A stretch of DNA of 64,000 nt, from assembly GCF_001465595.2 (NCBI RefSeq), contig NZ_CP013481.2, forward strand, positions 2,294,001 to 2,358,000. Reading direction: 5' to 3'. The stretch's first letter is position 1. Each line of letters begins with the position of its first letter. This document shows, one piece after another, positions 48,514-59,803 of the stretch. The position numbers and the translations under genes are program-made. The notes below the pieces were generated by a model. That model saw only the letters and a list, made by a program, of their open reading frames with translations. It was not told where the DNA came from and did no database searches. The DNA comes from Pandoraea apista. GTDB taxonomy: Bacteria > Pseudomonadota > Gammaproteobacteria > Burkholderiales > Burkholderiaceae.

Positions 48514-50124
48514 TCAGTAGGCTTGCCCGTTGATGCTGCGCGGCTGCGGCCGGAACGCGTCGCTCAGCACATCGTGCGAAGCGTCGTAGTACGCCGAGTC
48601 GATATCGAGCATGCCGAGCATGGTGTGTTCGATCTGGTCTGTCTGGTACGGCCGCGATTCGAGCGTTGCGCGTGTTTGCGAATCGATCGTGTCTTTTGTC
48701 CAGACGAGCATGGGAATCTCATAGCCCGACGCATCGGCGACAGATTGCCCCGTGTGATTGCGCGTGTGGCCGACTTCCTGCGCATGATCGGCACTGAACA
48801 GCAGACTGGCGTCGGTCGATGCCGTCGCCGACATCGTTTTGCGAATCAGATTGGCGACCACGTAATCGTTGTACGCAATGGCGTTGTCGTACTCGTTGCG
48901 CAAACGTCGCACCCACAGCGAGCGCCCTTGTGCCTCCAGATCGGCCATCACGGTATCGTCGGTGTTGTCGAAGCGCGCGAACTCCTCCGGGTAGCGCATA
49001 TCGTAGGTCGGGTGCGCCCCCAGCAAATGTACGATGATGAGCTTGCGAGGTGCGTCGCTCGCGAGCGCGGCATCGAAGGGCGGCAGCAGATTGCCGTCGA
49101 AATTGTTCTCGCCGCGCCCGAACCCCTTGTTGATGAATACCCGCTCGTCGGCGCGATTGGCGACCAGTCCGAGCCAGCCGTCGTTAGGCACCTGATTCGA
49201 GATCCAATAGGTGCGATATCCGGCTTCCCGGGCAAGCATGATGAGATCGGGCTGACGCATCCAGCCCTCGGGATCTTCGAGGCTCGCCGGCGTGAGCATC
49301 TTCATGAGTGAAGCCATCGTTGCCGGCGCGGACGACACCACGTCGCGGAACACAGTGAGGTCGTTGCGCATCGAGTTGAGCATGGGCGTGGTGTTGCGCG
49401 CATAGCCATAGAGCGACATGTTGTTGCGGTTCAGGCTCTCGCCGATCACCCATACGACAGTCTTGCGCTCAGGCCCGAGATACTGCACGCGCCAGTCCGC
49501 GCGCTGGGCCATGTTTTGCTCGAGTTCTCGTTGCAGCTTGCCGGCGTGAGCCAACTGCCCCTGATAGTCGAGATAGCGAATGGGCCAGTAGAGCAGTGGG
49601 TTCTCTTTGGCCATGGTCGGATTCAGATGCAGTGCGAGAAAGCCCGTGAGCAAGCTGACAACGGCGATCTTGCCGCTGCGGCGCAGCAACGGCGGAGAAC
49701 TCGCGGCCTCGGTTCTCGACAGTCGGTGCTCCAGCACGACAACGGCCGACATCAGTATCGCGAAGACGGTGCTCGCCTCGGCGATGTCGCGCCAGTGGTG
49801 ACGGAAGAACTCGCCGGCTTCCGATGGGTTGGTGTTGAACACCGCTTGTAACACCAACAGATGGTTCGGACGCAGACCAAAGTAATCGCGCAAGAATCCC
49901 TTGGTCGCGGCGTCGAGAAAGAAGATGGCGATGACGCCGAGCGTGGTGACGCTCAGCCACACCGCCCGTGCGCGCAGCAACAGGCATAGACCTGCGAGTC
50001 CGGGCAGTGCAGTTACCATGAGCGCCGCACTCTTGCCGTATTCGCTGGCGCCGAGCATGCCAAACGCCCAGAACAGGGTGAGTCCGCCCAGTCCGAGACA
50101 AAGGCGGTAAAGCAGTGATTTCAA
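48514..50124 (-). CDS. Phosphoethanolamine transferase, EptA/CptA-like (copy C, intact)
   Basis: The product is identical to the copy A protein, with the SADHAQEVGHTRNHTG metal site and APATMASL nucleophile region present. The likely TTG start is at 50124; an in-frame ATG lies at 50232. Upstream of its 3' end, at 48477, is the join to tilS instead of the MFS gene. Confidence 0.85.
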   Translation of the reverse strand: MKSLLYRLCLGLGGLTLFWAFGMLGASEYGKSAALMVTALPGLAGLCLLLRARAVWLSVTTLGVIAIFFLDAATKGFLRDYFGLRPNHLLVLQAVFNTNPSEAGEFFRHHWRDIAEASTVFAILMSAVVVLEHRLSRTEAASSPPLLRRSGKIAVVSLLTGFLALHLNPTMAKENPLLYWPIRYLDYQGQLAHAGKLQRELEQNMAQRADWRVQYLGPERKTVVWVIGESLNRNNMSLYGYARNTTPMLNSMRNDLTVFRDVVSSAPATMASLMKMLTPASLEDPEGWMRQPDLIMLAREAGYRTYWISNQVPNDGWLGLVANRADERVFINKGFGRGENNFDGNLLPPFDAALASDAPRKLIIVHLLGAHPTYDMRYPEEFARFDNTDDTVMADLEAQGRSLWVRRLRNEYDNAIAYNDYVVANLIRKTMSATASTDASLLFSADHAQEVGHTRNHTGQSVADASGYEIPMLVWTKDTIDSQTRATLESRPYQTDQIEHTMLGMLDIDSAYYDASHDVLSDAFRPQPRSINGQAY

Positions 50125-50233
50125 GATCGTGTCCCCCAAAACTTCGCGCGCGTCGTGGCGTGTCTGTCGATGACCGGCAGATCGGTTCGGCCGGCGTCGG
50201 AATTCGACCAAAGATTGGGGATTTGGTGTCATG

Positions 50234-50253
50234 CGTCCGAAGATCTTCGGACG
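50234..50253. promoter_or_regulatory. Perfect 20-bp palindrome (copy C)
   Basis: The palindrome is the same as at 23208-23227. In copy B one a is missing (30782-30800), so the symmetry is lost there. Confidence 0.5.
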
Positions 50254-50349
50254 AATTGTTCAGTATTCGGGAACGATCGTCTCGCCCAGTGGCCTGCCGT
50301 GGGGCGATGGCAGGCAACAGGCTTCGTGGCGCCTGGCAGTTAGTTCAGT

Positions 50350-50688
50350 TCAGTGCAGACGTGCGCCGTTGGGGACGGCGCGTTCCACTCCCGCGAGCAC
50401 GATCGCGCCAGAGGCGTCGGCAAAGCCGGTCACCAACACTTCCGAGGCAACGCCGGCAATGCGTTTGGGGGCGAAATTGCAAACGCACAGCACTTGTCTG
50501 CCGACAAGCGCCTCCGGAGTGTAGTGCACGGTGATCTGTGCGCTGGAGGTTTTCACGCCCAATGCCCCCAGATCGACTTCCAGCACATAAGCGGGCTTCT
50601 TCGCTTTCTCATTGACGCGGGCCGCCACAATCGTCCCCACGCGTAAATCGATTTTCTCGAAGTCCTGCCACTCGATGGTCTCGGCCAT
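50350..50688 (-). CDS. csaA: CsaA-type tRNA-binding protein (copy C, intact)
   Basis: The 112-residue product is identical to copy A, including [18 protein letters not shown]. The intact frame here confirms that the four indels of copy B are not a property of the locus. Confidence 0.9.
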   Translation of the reverse strand: MAETIEWQDFEKIDLRVGTIVAARVNEKAKKPAYVLEVDLGALGVKTSSAQITVHYTPEALVGRQVLCVCNFAPKRIAGVASEVLVTGFADASGAIVLAGVERAVPNGARLH

Positions 50689-50811
50689 ATCCGGTTCCTT
50701 TGTCCTTGTCGACGGATGAATAGGCGCAAAGCGTAGCCGGTTGTCGCCGCATCCGGCTTGTGAATTTCGGCAGACGGCGGCCGGCTCGTACAGTACGAGG
50801 GGGCTGCCGGA

Positions 50812-51579
50812 TCAGTCGCACCCGGTGTGCTCGCGGCGCCAGACCGCAGGCGTTTGACCGTATTGCCGGCGAAAGGCGTGGGTGAGGGCGCTCTGGTCGT
50901 TGAAACCAACGTCGAGCGCGATGTCGGCGAGCGTCGCGTCGCTCTGCGTGAGCAGCGACGCCGCGCGCGCGAGCCGGAGGCGCATCAGATGCCGGTGAGG
51001 TGTCTCTCCGGTCATCGCAACGAAGCAATCGTGAAAGTGCCGCACGCTCATGCCGGCGTCCTGTGCCAGCGTCGCCGTGTCAAGCGGCGTGGACAGTTCG
51101 GCTTGCAGCCGCGCGTCGATACGCGCCAGATCCAGCCGCACCGAACGCAACGCGGGGCGCGTCGGTGCCAGCCTTGCCGTAAGGGCGTTGAGCCACTCGC
51201 GAACGACCGGATCGTTGCCGCTCAGCGGGAGTCCGTCTCGCGCATTCGCACTGACTCGCCGGACCAGCGCCAGCAGCTTGGTATCAAGCGCGAAAAACGC
51301 CTCGTGTGCGAACGCTCGTTCGGTGCCGGTCTTGGCGGCAAGGTGTGAGGGCACGTCGAGCACGACCTGCCGATTCGGACCGTCTCCCCGATAGTCGTGC
51401 CGCACTCCCGCCGGAATCACCACGCCGTTGCGTGCCCCAACGCGGCCAAACTGCATGGCATGGCCATCCAGCGAAATCGACATGCGCCCCGATAGCCCGA
51501 TCACGACCTGATGAAAGTCGTGCGTGTCGGTGCTGTCGGTCGGACGGTACTCGCGCAGTTCGAGAATCGGGGCAGACAT
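50812..51579 (-). CDS. AraC-family transcriptional regulator (copy C, intact)
   Basis: The 255-residue product is identical to copy A, with both helix-turn-helix units complete (the second is the one lost in copy B). It is divergent from ssuE at 51861. Confidence 0.9.
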   Translation of the reverse strand: MSAPILELREYRPTDSTDTHDFHQVVIGLSGRMSISLDGHAMQFGRVGARNGVVIPAGVRHDYRGDGPNRQVVLDVPSHLAAKTGTERAFAHEAFFALDTKLLALVRRVSANARDGLPLSGNDPVVREWLNALTARLAPTRPALRSVRLDLARIDARLQAELSTPLDTATLAQDAGMSVRHFHDCFVAMTGETPHRHLMRLRLARAASLLTQSDATLADIALDVGFNDQSALTHAFRRQYGQTPAVWRREHTGCD

Positions 51580-51721
51580 GATCGGGTGACGGCAAACGCT
51601 CGGGAATCAGACGTTAGCACCGTTCTGGGGAATAAGGCGCGGAAGGTGCATGACTTCAGGTTATGAAAAAACGCGCAAAGCAATCCCGGATTCATTGGTT
51701 CGGGCGCGCGGAGCGGATCGC

Positions 51722-51739
51722 TACACTGGTTCTCCAGTG
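51722..51739 (+). promoter_or_regulatory. Putative ssuE promoter and inverted repeat (copy C)
   Basis: The TACACT element and cactgg/ccagtg inverted repeat are the same as at 24696-24713. Confidence 0.33.
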
Positions 51740-51860
51740 GCCGGGACTGCTCCGGCCGGCACCGCGCGAACCGCTTGCCGGACGGGAGCGGGCCCGGTGC
51801 GCTTCAATTTCTCAGGGCCAGCGTAGCAGCACGCGTGCGGCCCCTCTTTGGCAGGGAAGT

Positions 51861-52472
51861 ATGATATACGCCGTCACGATCTCGGGCAGCCCGTCGGCCG
51901 CCTCGCGCAGCGCCCGGTTGCTGCGTTTTGTCGAAACTGAACTGGCTGCGGCCGGCATCGCGGTGCGTCGCATCGATATTCGCGCGCTCTCGCCCGCAGC
52001 GTTGCTCGCCGCCGACACGTCGCACGACGACCTTCGCCATGCGCTCGCGCAAGTCGCCGGTGCGCAGGCCGTGGTGGTTGCGACACCCGTATACAAGGCT
52101 GCCTACAGTGGCCTGCTCAAAGCCTTCCTCGATGTGCTCCCGCAAGACGGACTGGCCGACAAGCTGGTCGCGCCGTTTGCCACGGGCGGTAGTCCCGCGC
52201 ACTTGCTCGCGCTCGATTACGCACTCAAGCCGGTGCTTTCCGCACTCGGGGCGCAACATATTTTGCGTGGCGTGTTTGCCGTCGACCAGCAGGTGCCGAA
52301 GGAAGATGGCGCCACGCTCGATGCGCCGATTGCCCAACGTCTGGGTACCACGGTCGATCAGCTTTCGCAGTGGCTGCATGAACGCGAAGTGATTCGTCAG
52401 TGGCCGGCCACCGCTGCTACCGCTGCCGCAGCGGCGCGCTCCGCTGCGGCCCGGGCAACGCTCGCCGCCTGA
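51861..52472 (+). CDS. ssuE: FMN reductase SsuE (copy C, intact)
   Basis: The 203-residue product is identical to copy A. The tcggcc that is shortened in copy B is complete here, so the frame runs from the ATG with its agggaag site to the stop 14 bases before ssuD. Confidence 0.93.
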   Translation: MIYAVTISGSPSAASRSARLLRFVETELAAAGIAVRRIDIRALSPAALLAADTSHDDLRHALAQVAGAQAVVVATPVYKAAYSGLLKAFLDVLPQDGLADKLVAPFATGGSPAHLLALDYALKPVLSALGAQHILRGVFAVDQQVPKEDGATLDAPIAQRLGTTVDQLSQWLHEREVIRQWPATAATAAAAARSAAARATLAA

Positions 52473-52486
52473 TCCCCGGAGCTCAC

Positions 52487-53638
52487 ATGCAAGTCTTCTG
52501 GTTCATTCCGACACACGGCGATACACGCTATCTGGGAACGTCCGACGGCGGACGCGTATTTGATTTCGATTACGCGCGGCAGATCGCCAGCGCCGTGGAT
52601 TCGCTGGGCTACGAGGGGGTTTTGCTGCCCACCGGGCGCTCTTGCGAAGACGCCTGGGTGACGGCATCGAGCCTCATCGGTGCCACCCGGAATCTGAAAT
52701 TTCTCGTCGCCGTTCGTCCGGGAATCGCTTCGCCCGCGCTGACGGCACGCATGGCTTCGACGTTCGATCGCCTATCGGGGGGCAGGTTGTTGATCAACGT
52801 TGTCACAGGCGGCGATGCGGGCGAACTGGAAGGCGACGGCTTCTTTGCCGATCATGCCGAGCGCTACGCCGTGACCGACGAATTTCTGCGCATCTGGCGT
52901 TCGCTGTTCGAGAAATCGCACCATGGTGAGAGCGTCGATTTCGAAGGCAAACATCTGCGGGCGAAGGGGGCGAAACTGTTTTTCCCGCCGGTGCAAACGC
53001 CGTATCCGCCGCTTTATTTCGGCGGCTCGTCGGAGGTGGCGCGCCAGATCGCCGCCGAGCAACTCGACGTCTATCTGACTTGGGGCGAACCGCTTGCCGA
53101 CGTGGCCGAGAAGATTGCCGACGTGCGTGCGCGCGCCGCCAAACTCGGACGCACGTTGCGCTTCGGCCTGCGTTTGCATGTGATCGTGCGGGAGACGGAA
53201 GACGAAGCGTGGCGCGCGGCCGATGCCCTCATCAGCAAGCTCGACGACGAAACCATTGCGCGCGTGCAGACGCAGTTCGCCAAGATGGACTCGGAAGGCC
53301 AGCGGCGCATGGCGGCGCTGCACGGCGGGCGTCGCGACAAGCTCGTGATCGCCCCCAATCTGTGGGCGGGCGTGGGGCTCGTGCGCGGCGGCGCAGGCAC
53401 GGCGCTCGTGGGCGATGGACCGACGGTGGCGCAGCGTTTGCGTGAGTACGCCGATCTGGGCATCGACACCTTCATTCTGTCGGGCTATCCGCACCTCGAA
53501 GAGGCCTACCGTTTCGCCGAACTGGTGTTCCCGCATCTGCCTCGCAACGTGCGCGAGCGGCTGGGCAATGTCTCGCTCTCGGGGCCGATCGGCGAGGTCA
53601 TGGCCAACAACCTCGTGCCAAGGGCGTCACAAAGCTGA
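52487..53638 (+). CDS. ssuD: Alkanesulfonate monooxygenase SsuD (copy C, intact)
   Basis: The 383-residue product is identical to copy A. The six-g run (near 52777-52782) that loses one base in copy B is complete here. No ssuA lies between ssuE and this gene. Confidence 0.94.
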   Translation: MQVFWFIPTHGDTRYLGTSDGGRVFDFDYARQIASAVDSLGYEGVLLPTGRSCEDAWVTASSLIGATRNLKFLVAVRPGIASPALTARMASTFDRLSGGRLLINVVTGGDAGELEGDGFFADHAERYAVTDEFLRIWRSLFEKSHHGESVDFEGKHLRAKGAKLFFPPVQTPYPPLYFGGSSEVARQIAAEQLDVYLTWGEPLADVAEKIADVRARAAKLGRTLRFGLRLHVIVRETEDEAWRAADALISKLDDETIARVQTQFAKMDSEGQRRMAALHGGRRDKLVIAPNLWAGVGLVRGGAGTALVGDGPTVAQRLREYADLGIDTFILSGYPHLEEAYRFAELVFPHLPRNVRERLGNVSLSGPIGEVMANNLVPRASQS

Positions 53639-53714
53639 ACGCTATACGGCATCGAACCCGTCTCACCACGATTTGAAGAGAAGCGGGGCCGTAGGGCCTC
53701 GGGGAGAAATTCGC

Positions 53715-54578
53715 ATGACGCAAACCACCTTGCAAACGACCGCGACCGACGCCACAGCCACGATCCCCGTTGTCAGTGGCGGTGGCACGCTGCAACGCTA
53801 TTGGCGCACGGCAGCGAGACGGCTTGCCCCGTGGGCGGTGCCTATCGTGCTGGTCGCGCTCTGGCAGTTGGCCGCGCAGGAGGGCTGGCTGTCGACGCGG
53901 GTATTGCCCGCGCCGTCAGCCGTGGTCGACGCCGCCTGGCAACTTGCTGTCAGCGGTCAGATCTGGCGCGACATTGGCGTGTCGACCGGCCGCGCAGTGA
54001 TCGGCTTTCTGATCGGTGGCGGCCTCGGTCTGCTGCTGGGCATGTTGACCGGCTTGTCGCGAGTGGCGGAAACGGCGCTCGATTCCTCGTTTCAGATGCT
54101 GCGCAATATCCCGCATCTGGCGCTCATCCCGCTCGTGATCCTGTGGTTCGGCATTGACGAAAAGGCCAAGCTGTTTCTGGTGTCCATCGGCGTGTTTTTC
54201 CCGATGTACCTGAACACCTACGCGGGCATTCGTGCTGTCGACCCGGCGCTCGTCGAAATGGCGCGCAGTTACGGTCTGCGGGGCTGGGCCCTGTATCGCG
54301 ACGTGATTCTGCCGGGCGCGCTGCCGTCGATTCTGGTGGGCGTGCGCTTCTCGCTGGGCCTGATGTGGGTGACGCTGATCGTGGCGGAAACCATCTCGGC
54401 GCAATCGGGTATCGGCTATCTGACGATGAACGCCCGGGAGTTCCTCCAGACCGACATCGTGCTCGTGGGGATTCTGTTGTACGCGTTGCTGGGCAAGCTG
54501 GCCGACGTGCTGGCCAAAGAACTGGAATTTCGCTGGTTGCGTTGGCATCCGGCCTTTCAACGAGGAGCCGTCGCATGA
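53715..54578 (+). CDS. ssuC: Sulfonate ABC transporter permease SsuC (copy C)
   Basis: The 287-residue product is identical to copies A and B and is coupled to ssuB by an ATGA overlap. Confidence 0.93.
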   Translation: MTQTTLQTTATDATATIPVVSGGGTLQRYWRTAARRLAPWAVPIVLVALWQLAAQEGWLSTRVLPAPSAVVDAAWQLAVSGQIWRDIGVSTGRAVIGFLIGGGLGLLLGMLTGLSRVAETALDSSFQMLRNIPHLALIPLVILWFGIDEKAKLFLVSIGVFFPMYLNTYAGIRAVDPALVEMARSYGLRGWALYRDVILPGALPSILVGVRFSLGLMWVTLIVAETISAQSGIGYLTMNAREFLQTDIVLVGILLYALLGKLADVLAKELEFRWLRWHPAFQRGAVA

Positions 54579-55591
54579 GCGCACAACAATTGGCCCCGGT
54601 CGCGGGCGTCGACATTGAAGCCGAATGGAAGGCGGAGCAACGCGCCACGGGCCGCGTGCCGCTCGATCCGCAAGCCGACCCGTTCGGCACGCAACTGCCG
54701 CTCGGTAGGGGCATTACCGCCCACGCGGTATCGCGTACGGCGCAGGGGACGAATCTTAAAGTGGTGCCTCCTGCAAGTGAGGTGGAGGCTCCGGCATCGA
54801 CGGGCGGCGGTCTGCGCATCGACGGCGTGGGCAAGCGCTACGGTACACGCTCGGTGCTCTCGGATTTTTCGCTGGCGATTCCGCGAGGTGGGTTTGCCGC
54901 CATCGTGGGGCGAAGCGGCTGCGGCAAGTCCACGCTGCTGCGGCTGATCGCGGGCCTTGAGACACCCGACGCGGGGCGTATTGCGCTCGACGGACACGCG
55001 CTCAGTGGCGCGTCCGGCGCGGTGTCCACCCGCATCATGTTCCAGGATGCGCGTCTGCTGCCGTGGCGCACGGTGCTGGAGAACGTCGCCCTCGGGCTGC
55101 CGAAATCGTCGCACGCCAAGGCCTTGGAAGTACTGGGCGAAGTCGGATTGGCCGAGCGCGCCAACGATTGGCCCAGCCAACTGTCGGGCGGTCAGCGCCA
55201 ACGAGTAGCACTGGCACGCGCCCTGGTGCATCAACCCGATTTGCTATTGCTGGACGAACCGCTCGGCGCACTCGACGCACTTACGCGCATCGAGATGCAC
55301 GCGCTGATCGAACGTCTGTGGCGTGCCCATGGCTTCACGGCATTGCTGGTCACGCACGATGTGCAGGAGGCGGTAGCGCTGGCCGATCGCGTAGTGCTCA
55401 TCGAGCAGGGCCAGTTAGGTCTTGATCAACCGGTGTCGCTGGCGCGTCCACGCGCTCGCGGCAGTGTCGAGTTTGCCGGACTTGAGGCCCAGGTACTCGC
55501 GCGTGTGCTCCAAACCGAACCGTCGGCGAGCGCCCATGTTCCCGCCCCCGAGCCGCTGTGGCCGGCGGCGACGGTGCGCTGGGCAGTCTGA
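54575..55591 (+). CDS. ssuB: Sulfonate ABC transporter ATPase SsuB (copy C)
   Basis: The 338-residue product is identical to copies A and B, with the N-terminal extension, Walker [10 protein letters not shown] and Walker B LLLLDEP. Confidence 0.93.
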   Translation: MSAQQLAPVAGVDIEAEWKAEQRATGRVPLDPQADPFGTQLPLGRGITAHAVSRTAQGTNLKVVPPASEVEAPASTGGGLRIDGVGKRYGTRSVLSDFSLAIPRGGFAAIVGRSGCGKSTLLRLIAGLETPDAGRIALDGHALSGASGAVSTRIMFQDARLLPWRTVLENVALGLPKSSHAKALEVLGEVGLAERANDWPSQLSGGQRQRVALARALVHQPDLLLLDEPLGALDALTRIEMHALIERLWRAHGFTALLVTHDVQEAVALADRVVLIEQGQLGLDQPVSLARPRARGSVEFAGLEAQVLARVLQTEPSASAHVPAPEPLWPAATVRWAV

Positions 55592-55644
55592 CGTCATCCG
55601 TTCATTCGTTTTTCCGAAGTTTTTTCCGAACACAGGAGTTCATC

Positions 55645-55860
55645 ATGGGTATCACTGCCATCAACGTCCGTAACCAGTTCAAAGGCCGCATTCGCGAAAT
55701 CCTGCGCGGCCCGGTCTTGTCCGAAGTCGACGTCGAAACGCCGAGCGGCATCGTCACCTCGGTAATCACCACACGCTCGATCGACGAACTGCGTCTGGAC
55801 GTCGGTTCGGAAGTCGTGGCCCTCGTCAAGGCCACCGAGGTCTCGCTCGCCAAGCTCTGA
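55645..55860 (+). CDS. ssuF: SsuF-type molbindin (copy C)
   Basis: The 71-residue single Mop-domain product is identical to copies A and B, with acaggag before the ATG. Confidence 0.84.
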   Translation: MGITAINVRNQFKGRIREILRGPVLSEVDVETPSGIVTSVITTRSIDELRLDVGSEVVALVKATEVSLAKL

Positions 55861-55891
55861 CGCTGGCGGCCCGGCGCCTGATCGCGCTGCA

Positions 55892-55960
55892 AATTTCCGA
55901 GTTCTCGGGACCGCATCGGACGCGCGCGGGAGCGGCGTCCGATGCGGATGACGGGAAATT
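55892..55960. promoter_or_regulatory. Nested inverted repeat before gltX (copy C)
   Basis: The inner 13-bp stem (55911-55923 with 55935-55947) and outer 7-bp arms match copies A and B. Confidence 0.45.
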
Positions 55961-56003
55961 CCGATGCCGCTCTCGGACTGTGCCGCGAATGCACGCACTC
56001 GGC

Positions 56004-56012
56004 TGATATAAT
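56004..56012 (+). promoter_or_regulatory. Extended -10 promoter of gltX (copy C)
   Basis: TG-a-TATAAT, the same element as in copies A and B. Confidence 0.65.
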
Positions 56013-56104
56013 GATGGCTTCCAAATGTTGGCGACCCGCCTGCGCGAGACCCTCCGCCGCGGGCGTTTTTGTTTGTTGCCGACGCGATGCACCGAAGCCA
56101 AACC

Positions 56105-57496
56105 ATGACCACTGTCCGCACCCGCTTTGCGCCTAGCCCGACCGGATTCATCCATCTGGGCAACATCCGTTCCGCTCTCTATCCGTGGGCCTTCGCGCGT
56201 CACAATCAAGGCACGTTCGTGCTGCGCATCGAAGACACCGATCTCGAGCGCTCGACCCCGGAAGCCGTGCAGGTCATTCTCGAAGGCATGGAATGGCTCG
56301 GCCTCGACTACGACGAAGGCCCGTTCTACCAGATGCAGCGCATGGATCGCTATCGCGAAGTGCTTGAGCAACTGAAGGACGCCGGTCACATCTATCCGTG
56401 CTACATGAGCGTGGAAGAACTCGACGCGTTGCGCGAACAGCAACGTGCGCGTGGCGAGAAGCCGCGTTACGACGGCCGCTGGCGTCCCGAGCCGGGCAAG
56501 GTGCTGCCCGAGCCGCCCGCTGGCGTGCAACCGGTGCTGCGCTTCAAGAACCCGCTCAGCGGCAGCGTGGTGTGGGAAGACGCTGTCAAGGGCCGTATCG
56601 AGATCTCGAACGAGGAACTCGACGATCTCGTGATCGCGCGTCCGGACGGCACCCCGACGTACAACTTCTGCGTTGTGGTCGATGACATCGATATGGACAT
56701 CACGCATGTGATTCGCGGCGACGACCATGTGAACAACACGCCGCGTCAGATCAACATCTTCGAAGCGCTCGGCAAGCAGCCGCCGGTCTATGCGCACTTG
56801 CCCACGGTGCTCAACGACCAGGGCGAGAAGATGTCCAAGCGCAACGGTGCGATGAGTGTGGTCCAGTATCGCGAAGAGGGTTTCCTGCCGGAAGCCGTGG
56901 TGAACTATCTGGCGCGCCTGGGCTGGGCGCACGGCGACGCCGAAGTCTTCACGCGTGAGCAGTTCGTCGCGTGGTTCGATCTGGAACACCTGGGCAAGTC
57001 GCCGGCACAGCACAATCCCGAAAAGCTGCTGTGGCTGAACAACCAGTATCTGAAGCAAGCGGACAATGAGCGCCTGGCCGGGTTGACCGAGCCGTTCCTG
57101 CAAAAGGCGGGCGTGTCGATCGAGGGGGGAGCGTCGCTCGCGGGGGTGGTTGGGCTGTTCAAAGACCGTGCGAACACGATTAAGGACATCGCGCAAAGCG
57201 CCGAAATGTTCTACCGCAAGCCCGTGCCGTCGGACGCTGATCTGACCCAGCACATGACGGATGCCGCACGCGCGGCGGTGAAGGATCTGGCCGCCGCACT
57301 GGCTGCGCTGCCCGAGTGGAAGAAGGAGGCGATTTCGCCGGCCTTCAAGGCCACGCTCGCGCAGCATGGCATGAAGATGCCGCAACTCGCGATGCCGGTG
57401 CGTCTGCTCGTGGTTGGCACGACACACACGCCCGCTATCGACGCCGTGCTCGAACTGCTCGGCCGCGATACGGTGCTGGCGCGTCTGGGCGCGTGA
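56105..57496 (+). CDS. gltX: Glutamyl-tRNA synthetase (copy C, complete)
   Basis: The 463-residue product is identical to copy B (HLGN near residue 17, KMSKR at 242-246). The reading passes without change through the point where copy A breaks (equivalent to 56446), showing that the copy A break is at the join only. Confidence 0.96.
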   Translation: MTTVRTRFAPSPTGFIHLGNIRSALYPWAFARHNQGTFVLRIEDTDLERSTPEAVQVILEGMEWLGLDYDEGPFYQMQRMDRYREVLEQLKDAGHIYPCYMSVEELDALREQQRARGEKPRYDGRWRPEPGKVLPEPPAGVQPVLRFKNPLSGSVVWEDAVKGRIEISNEELDDLVIARPDGTPTYNFCVVVDDIDMDITHVIRGDDHVNNTPRQINIFEALGKQPPVYAHLPTVLNDQGEKMSKRNGAMSVVQYREEGFLPEAVVNYLARLGWAHGDAEVFTREQFVAWFDLEHLGKSPAQHNPEKLLWLNNQYLKQADNERLAGLTEPFLQKAGVSIEGGASLAGVVGLFKDRANTIKDIAQSAEMFYRKPVPSDADLTQHMTDAARAAVKDLAAALAALPEWKKEAISPAFKATLAQHGMKMPQLAMPVRLLVVGTTHTPAIDAVLELLGRDTVLARLGA

Positions 57497-57548
57497 AGCG
57501 TCACGCATGAGGCTTTCCGGGGTTGCCAGTGGCGGCGGCCGGAAACAA

Positions 57549-57587
57549 AAAACCCCGGGATGCCTGAGCATCGCCGGGGTTTTTTTT
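57549..57587. terminator. Bidirectional terminator between gltX and suhB (copy C)
   Basis: The stem and A/T runs are the same as at 38091-38129. Confidence 0.92.
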
Positions 57588-57616
57588 ACAGGGGCCGCCA
57601 TGCCCCCTGTCAGGGC

Positions 57617-58474
57617 TTACGACTGCGCGCCGTCCTGTGCTGCAACGGCGCTGGCGCGTGCCGACGGGGCCGGACGCTTGGCGCGCGAATAGCCTTCGAG
57701 CAGCTTGACCATCTGTGCGTAGATCTTTGGGTTGCCCGCCAGGATTTCGCCTTCGAACAGGAAATCCGATTCACCGGTGTAATTGCCCACGAGACCACCG
57801 GCTTCGGTGATCAGCAGGCTGCCTGCGGCCATGTCCCACGGATTCAGACCTTGCTCGAAGAAGCCGTCCATGCGGCCGGCGGCGACGTTCGCCAGATCGA
57901 GTGCCGCAGCGCCCGGACGGCGGATGCCGGCGCAATGCTCGGTCATCGTGCCGAACATCTTCAGGTAGTTCTCAACGCCTTGCAGGTCGCGGAACGGGAA
58001 GCCGGTGCCGATCAGGCCGTCGGCCAGACGATCGCGGCGCGACACGCGAATACGCTTGCCGTCGAGGAACGCACCACGGCCACGCGAGGCGGTAAAGAGT
58101 TCGTTGCGGGTCGGATCGTAAATTACGGCTTGCGAGACGATGCCCTTGTGCGCGAGAGCGATCGACGTGCAGTAGTAGGGCAGGCCGTGAATGAAGTTGG
58201 TGGTGCCGTCGAGCGGATCGATGATCCACTGGTATTCCGAACCCGACTTGCCGTGCTCTTCGCCCGATTCTTCGGCGAGGATGGCGTGGTCCGGATACGC
58301 TTGCAGGAGGGTTTCGATGATCGCTTGCTCGGCCGCTTTGTCCACTTCCGTCACGAAGTCGTTGTGCTGCTTCTTGCTGACCTTGACAGTGTCGATGTCG
58401 AGAGAAGCGCGGCTGATGATGTTGCCGGCGCGGCGCGCGGCCTTCACCGCGATATTGAGCATGGGATGCTGCAT
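57617..58474 (-). CDS. suhB: Inositol-1-monophosphatase family protein SuhB (copy C)
   Basis: The 285-residue product is identical to copy B, with metal site [10 protein letters not shown] and WDMAAGS. Confidence 0.94.
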   Translation of the reverse strand: MQHPMLNIAVKAARRAGNIISRASLDIDTVKVSKKQHNDFVTEVDKAAEQAIIETLLQAYPDHAILAEESGEEHGKSGSEYQWIIDPLDGTTNFIHGLPYYCTSIALAHKGIVSQAVIYDPTRNELFTASRGRGAFLDGKRIRVSRRDRLADGLIGTGFPFRDLQGVENYLKMFGTMTEHCAGIRRPGAAALDLANVAAGRMDGFFEQGLNPWDMAAGSLLITEAGGLVGNYTGESDFLFEGEILAGNPKIYAQMVKLLEGYSRAKRPAPSARASAVAAQDGAQS

Positions 58475-58629
58475 GACAGATTCCTGTTAAGGCCATCGCC
58501 GACGGTACGCGCGACCCCTTCTGGGCCGGCCGGCAGGCGTGGCAGACAAAGCGAACAAATTGAGCAAGAGCGATGCCCCGCAAGCGCCGCGCACAGGGTG
58601 GCGGCTCGTTTGCGGAGACGAAAACGCGT

Positions 58630-58638
58630 ATTTTAGCA
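58630..58638 (-). promoter_or_regulatory. Extended -10 promoter candidate for suhB (copy C)
   Basis: TG-c-TAAAAT on the minus strand, as in copy B; it lies in the 374-base suhB-trmJ gap (58475-58848), which holds no gene I can support. Confidence 0.4.
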
Positions 58639-58848
58639 AAAACCCGGCCCGTGCGCTGCGTCGTCTTTATCTTCTGACCCTTTTTCGGTCGAGGCGCTGT
58701 TCGAGGTGGCGGACCGGCACGACGCCACGCAGCGCTCGCAATTCAGGGCAAAATAGCGACGTTCGCCGCTTGCCGCCTGCCGATGCATTACCTTTCGGGG
58801 GGGCTGCGGTGCTGCCCACTGCCGCTCGACTCTCATCGCCGCTGTCTC

Positions 58849-59694
58849 ATGCCCCAATCGTCCCAATCTGCTGCTACTCCCACGTCAACGCTGTTCGATC
58901 AAGTGCGTTTCGTGCTCAACGAGACGAGCCACCCCGGCAACGTCGGGTCGGCGGCGCGCGCGATCAAGACGATGGGCTTCGGCCAGTTGGTGCTGGCGGC
59001 GCCGCGTGCGGGCGCGGATGTCCTGCGCGATCCGGAGGCCGTGGCGCTCGCGAGCGGTGCAGACGACGTGCTGGCAAACGCGCGTGTCGTGCCCGATCTT
59101 GATACGGCGTTGCAGGGCGTGAGCTGGGCAGTTGCGCTTTCGGCGCGCTCGCGCGAATACGGCCCGCCCAATGCCGAGCCGCGTGAGAGTGCGGCAATGG
59201 CCGTGCAGCACGCGGGGCAGGGCGAGGCGGTGGCGTTTGTGTTCGGCAGCGAGCGTACGGGCCTGTCGAATGCCGATGTTGAGCGTTGCAACGCCCTCGT
59301 TCATATTCCGGCCAACCCGGTGTATAGCTCGCTCAATCTGTCGCAGGCGGTGCAGTTGATCGCCTACGAGCTGCGGATGGCGTGTCTGATGCGCGAGCGT
59401 GGTGAGGCGCCTGTTTCCATCGCGGCCTCGGCTGCGCTGGCATCGCAACCGTCGGCGCTGGATACCCTGGATACCCAGGCCCACGAGGCGCTCGCGACAC
59501 GTGACGACGTCGAAGGCATGCTCTTGCACCTGGAGCGCGCGCTTGTCGACCTCGATTTCCTTGATCCCGATAATCCGAAGAAGCTGATGACGCGTCTGCG
59601 CCGGCTGTTCGCGAAGAGTCATCTGGAGCGCGAGGAAGTCAACATTCTGCGCGGTATCGCGAAACACATTCTCGAGCGCAAGATTCGGCGGTGA
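58849..59694 (+). CDS. trmJ: tRNA 2'-O-methyltransferase TrmJ (copy C)
   Basis: The 281-residue product is identical to copy B, with SPOUT motifs FVFGSERTGLSN and YSSLNLSQAVQL. Confidence 0.92.
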   Translation: MPQSSQSAATPTSTLFDQVRFVLNETSHPGNVGSAARAIKTMGFGQLVLAAPRAGADVLRDPEAVALASGADDVLANARVVPDLDTALQGVSWAVALSARSREYGPPNAEPRESAAMAVQHAGQGEAVAFVFGSERTGLSNADVERCNALVHIPANPVYSSLNLSQAVQLIAYELRMACLMRERGEAPVSIAASAALASQPSALDTLDTQAHEALATRDDVEGMLLHLERALVDLDFLDPDNPKKLMTRLRRLFAKSHLEREEVNILRGIAKHILERKIRR

Positions 59695-59803
59695 AGCCAT
59701 GTGCTCTCGTGTCGTCCGCCCGCGTCGGTCGACACGCTTCCCGATAATTACGCAACGATCCGCCCCAAGACGGCCGGACGCACACGACAGGATCGACAGG
59801 CTC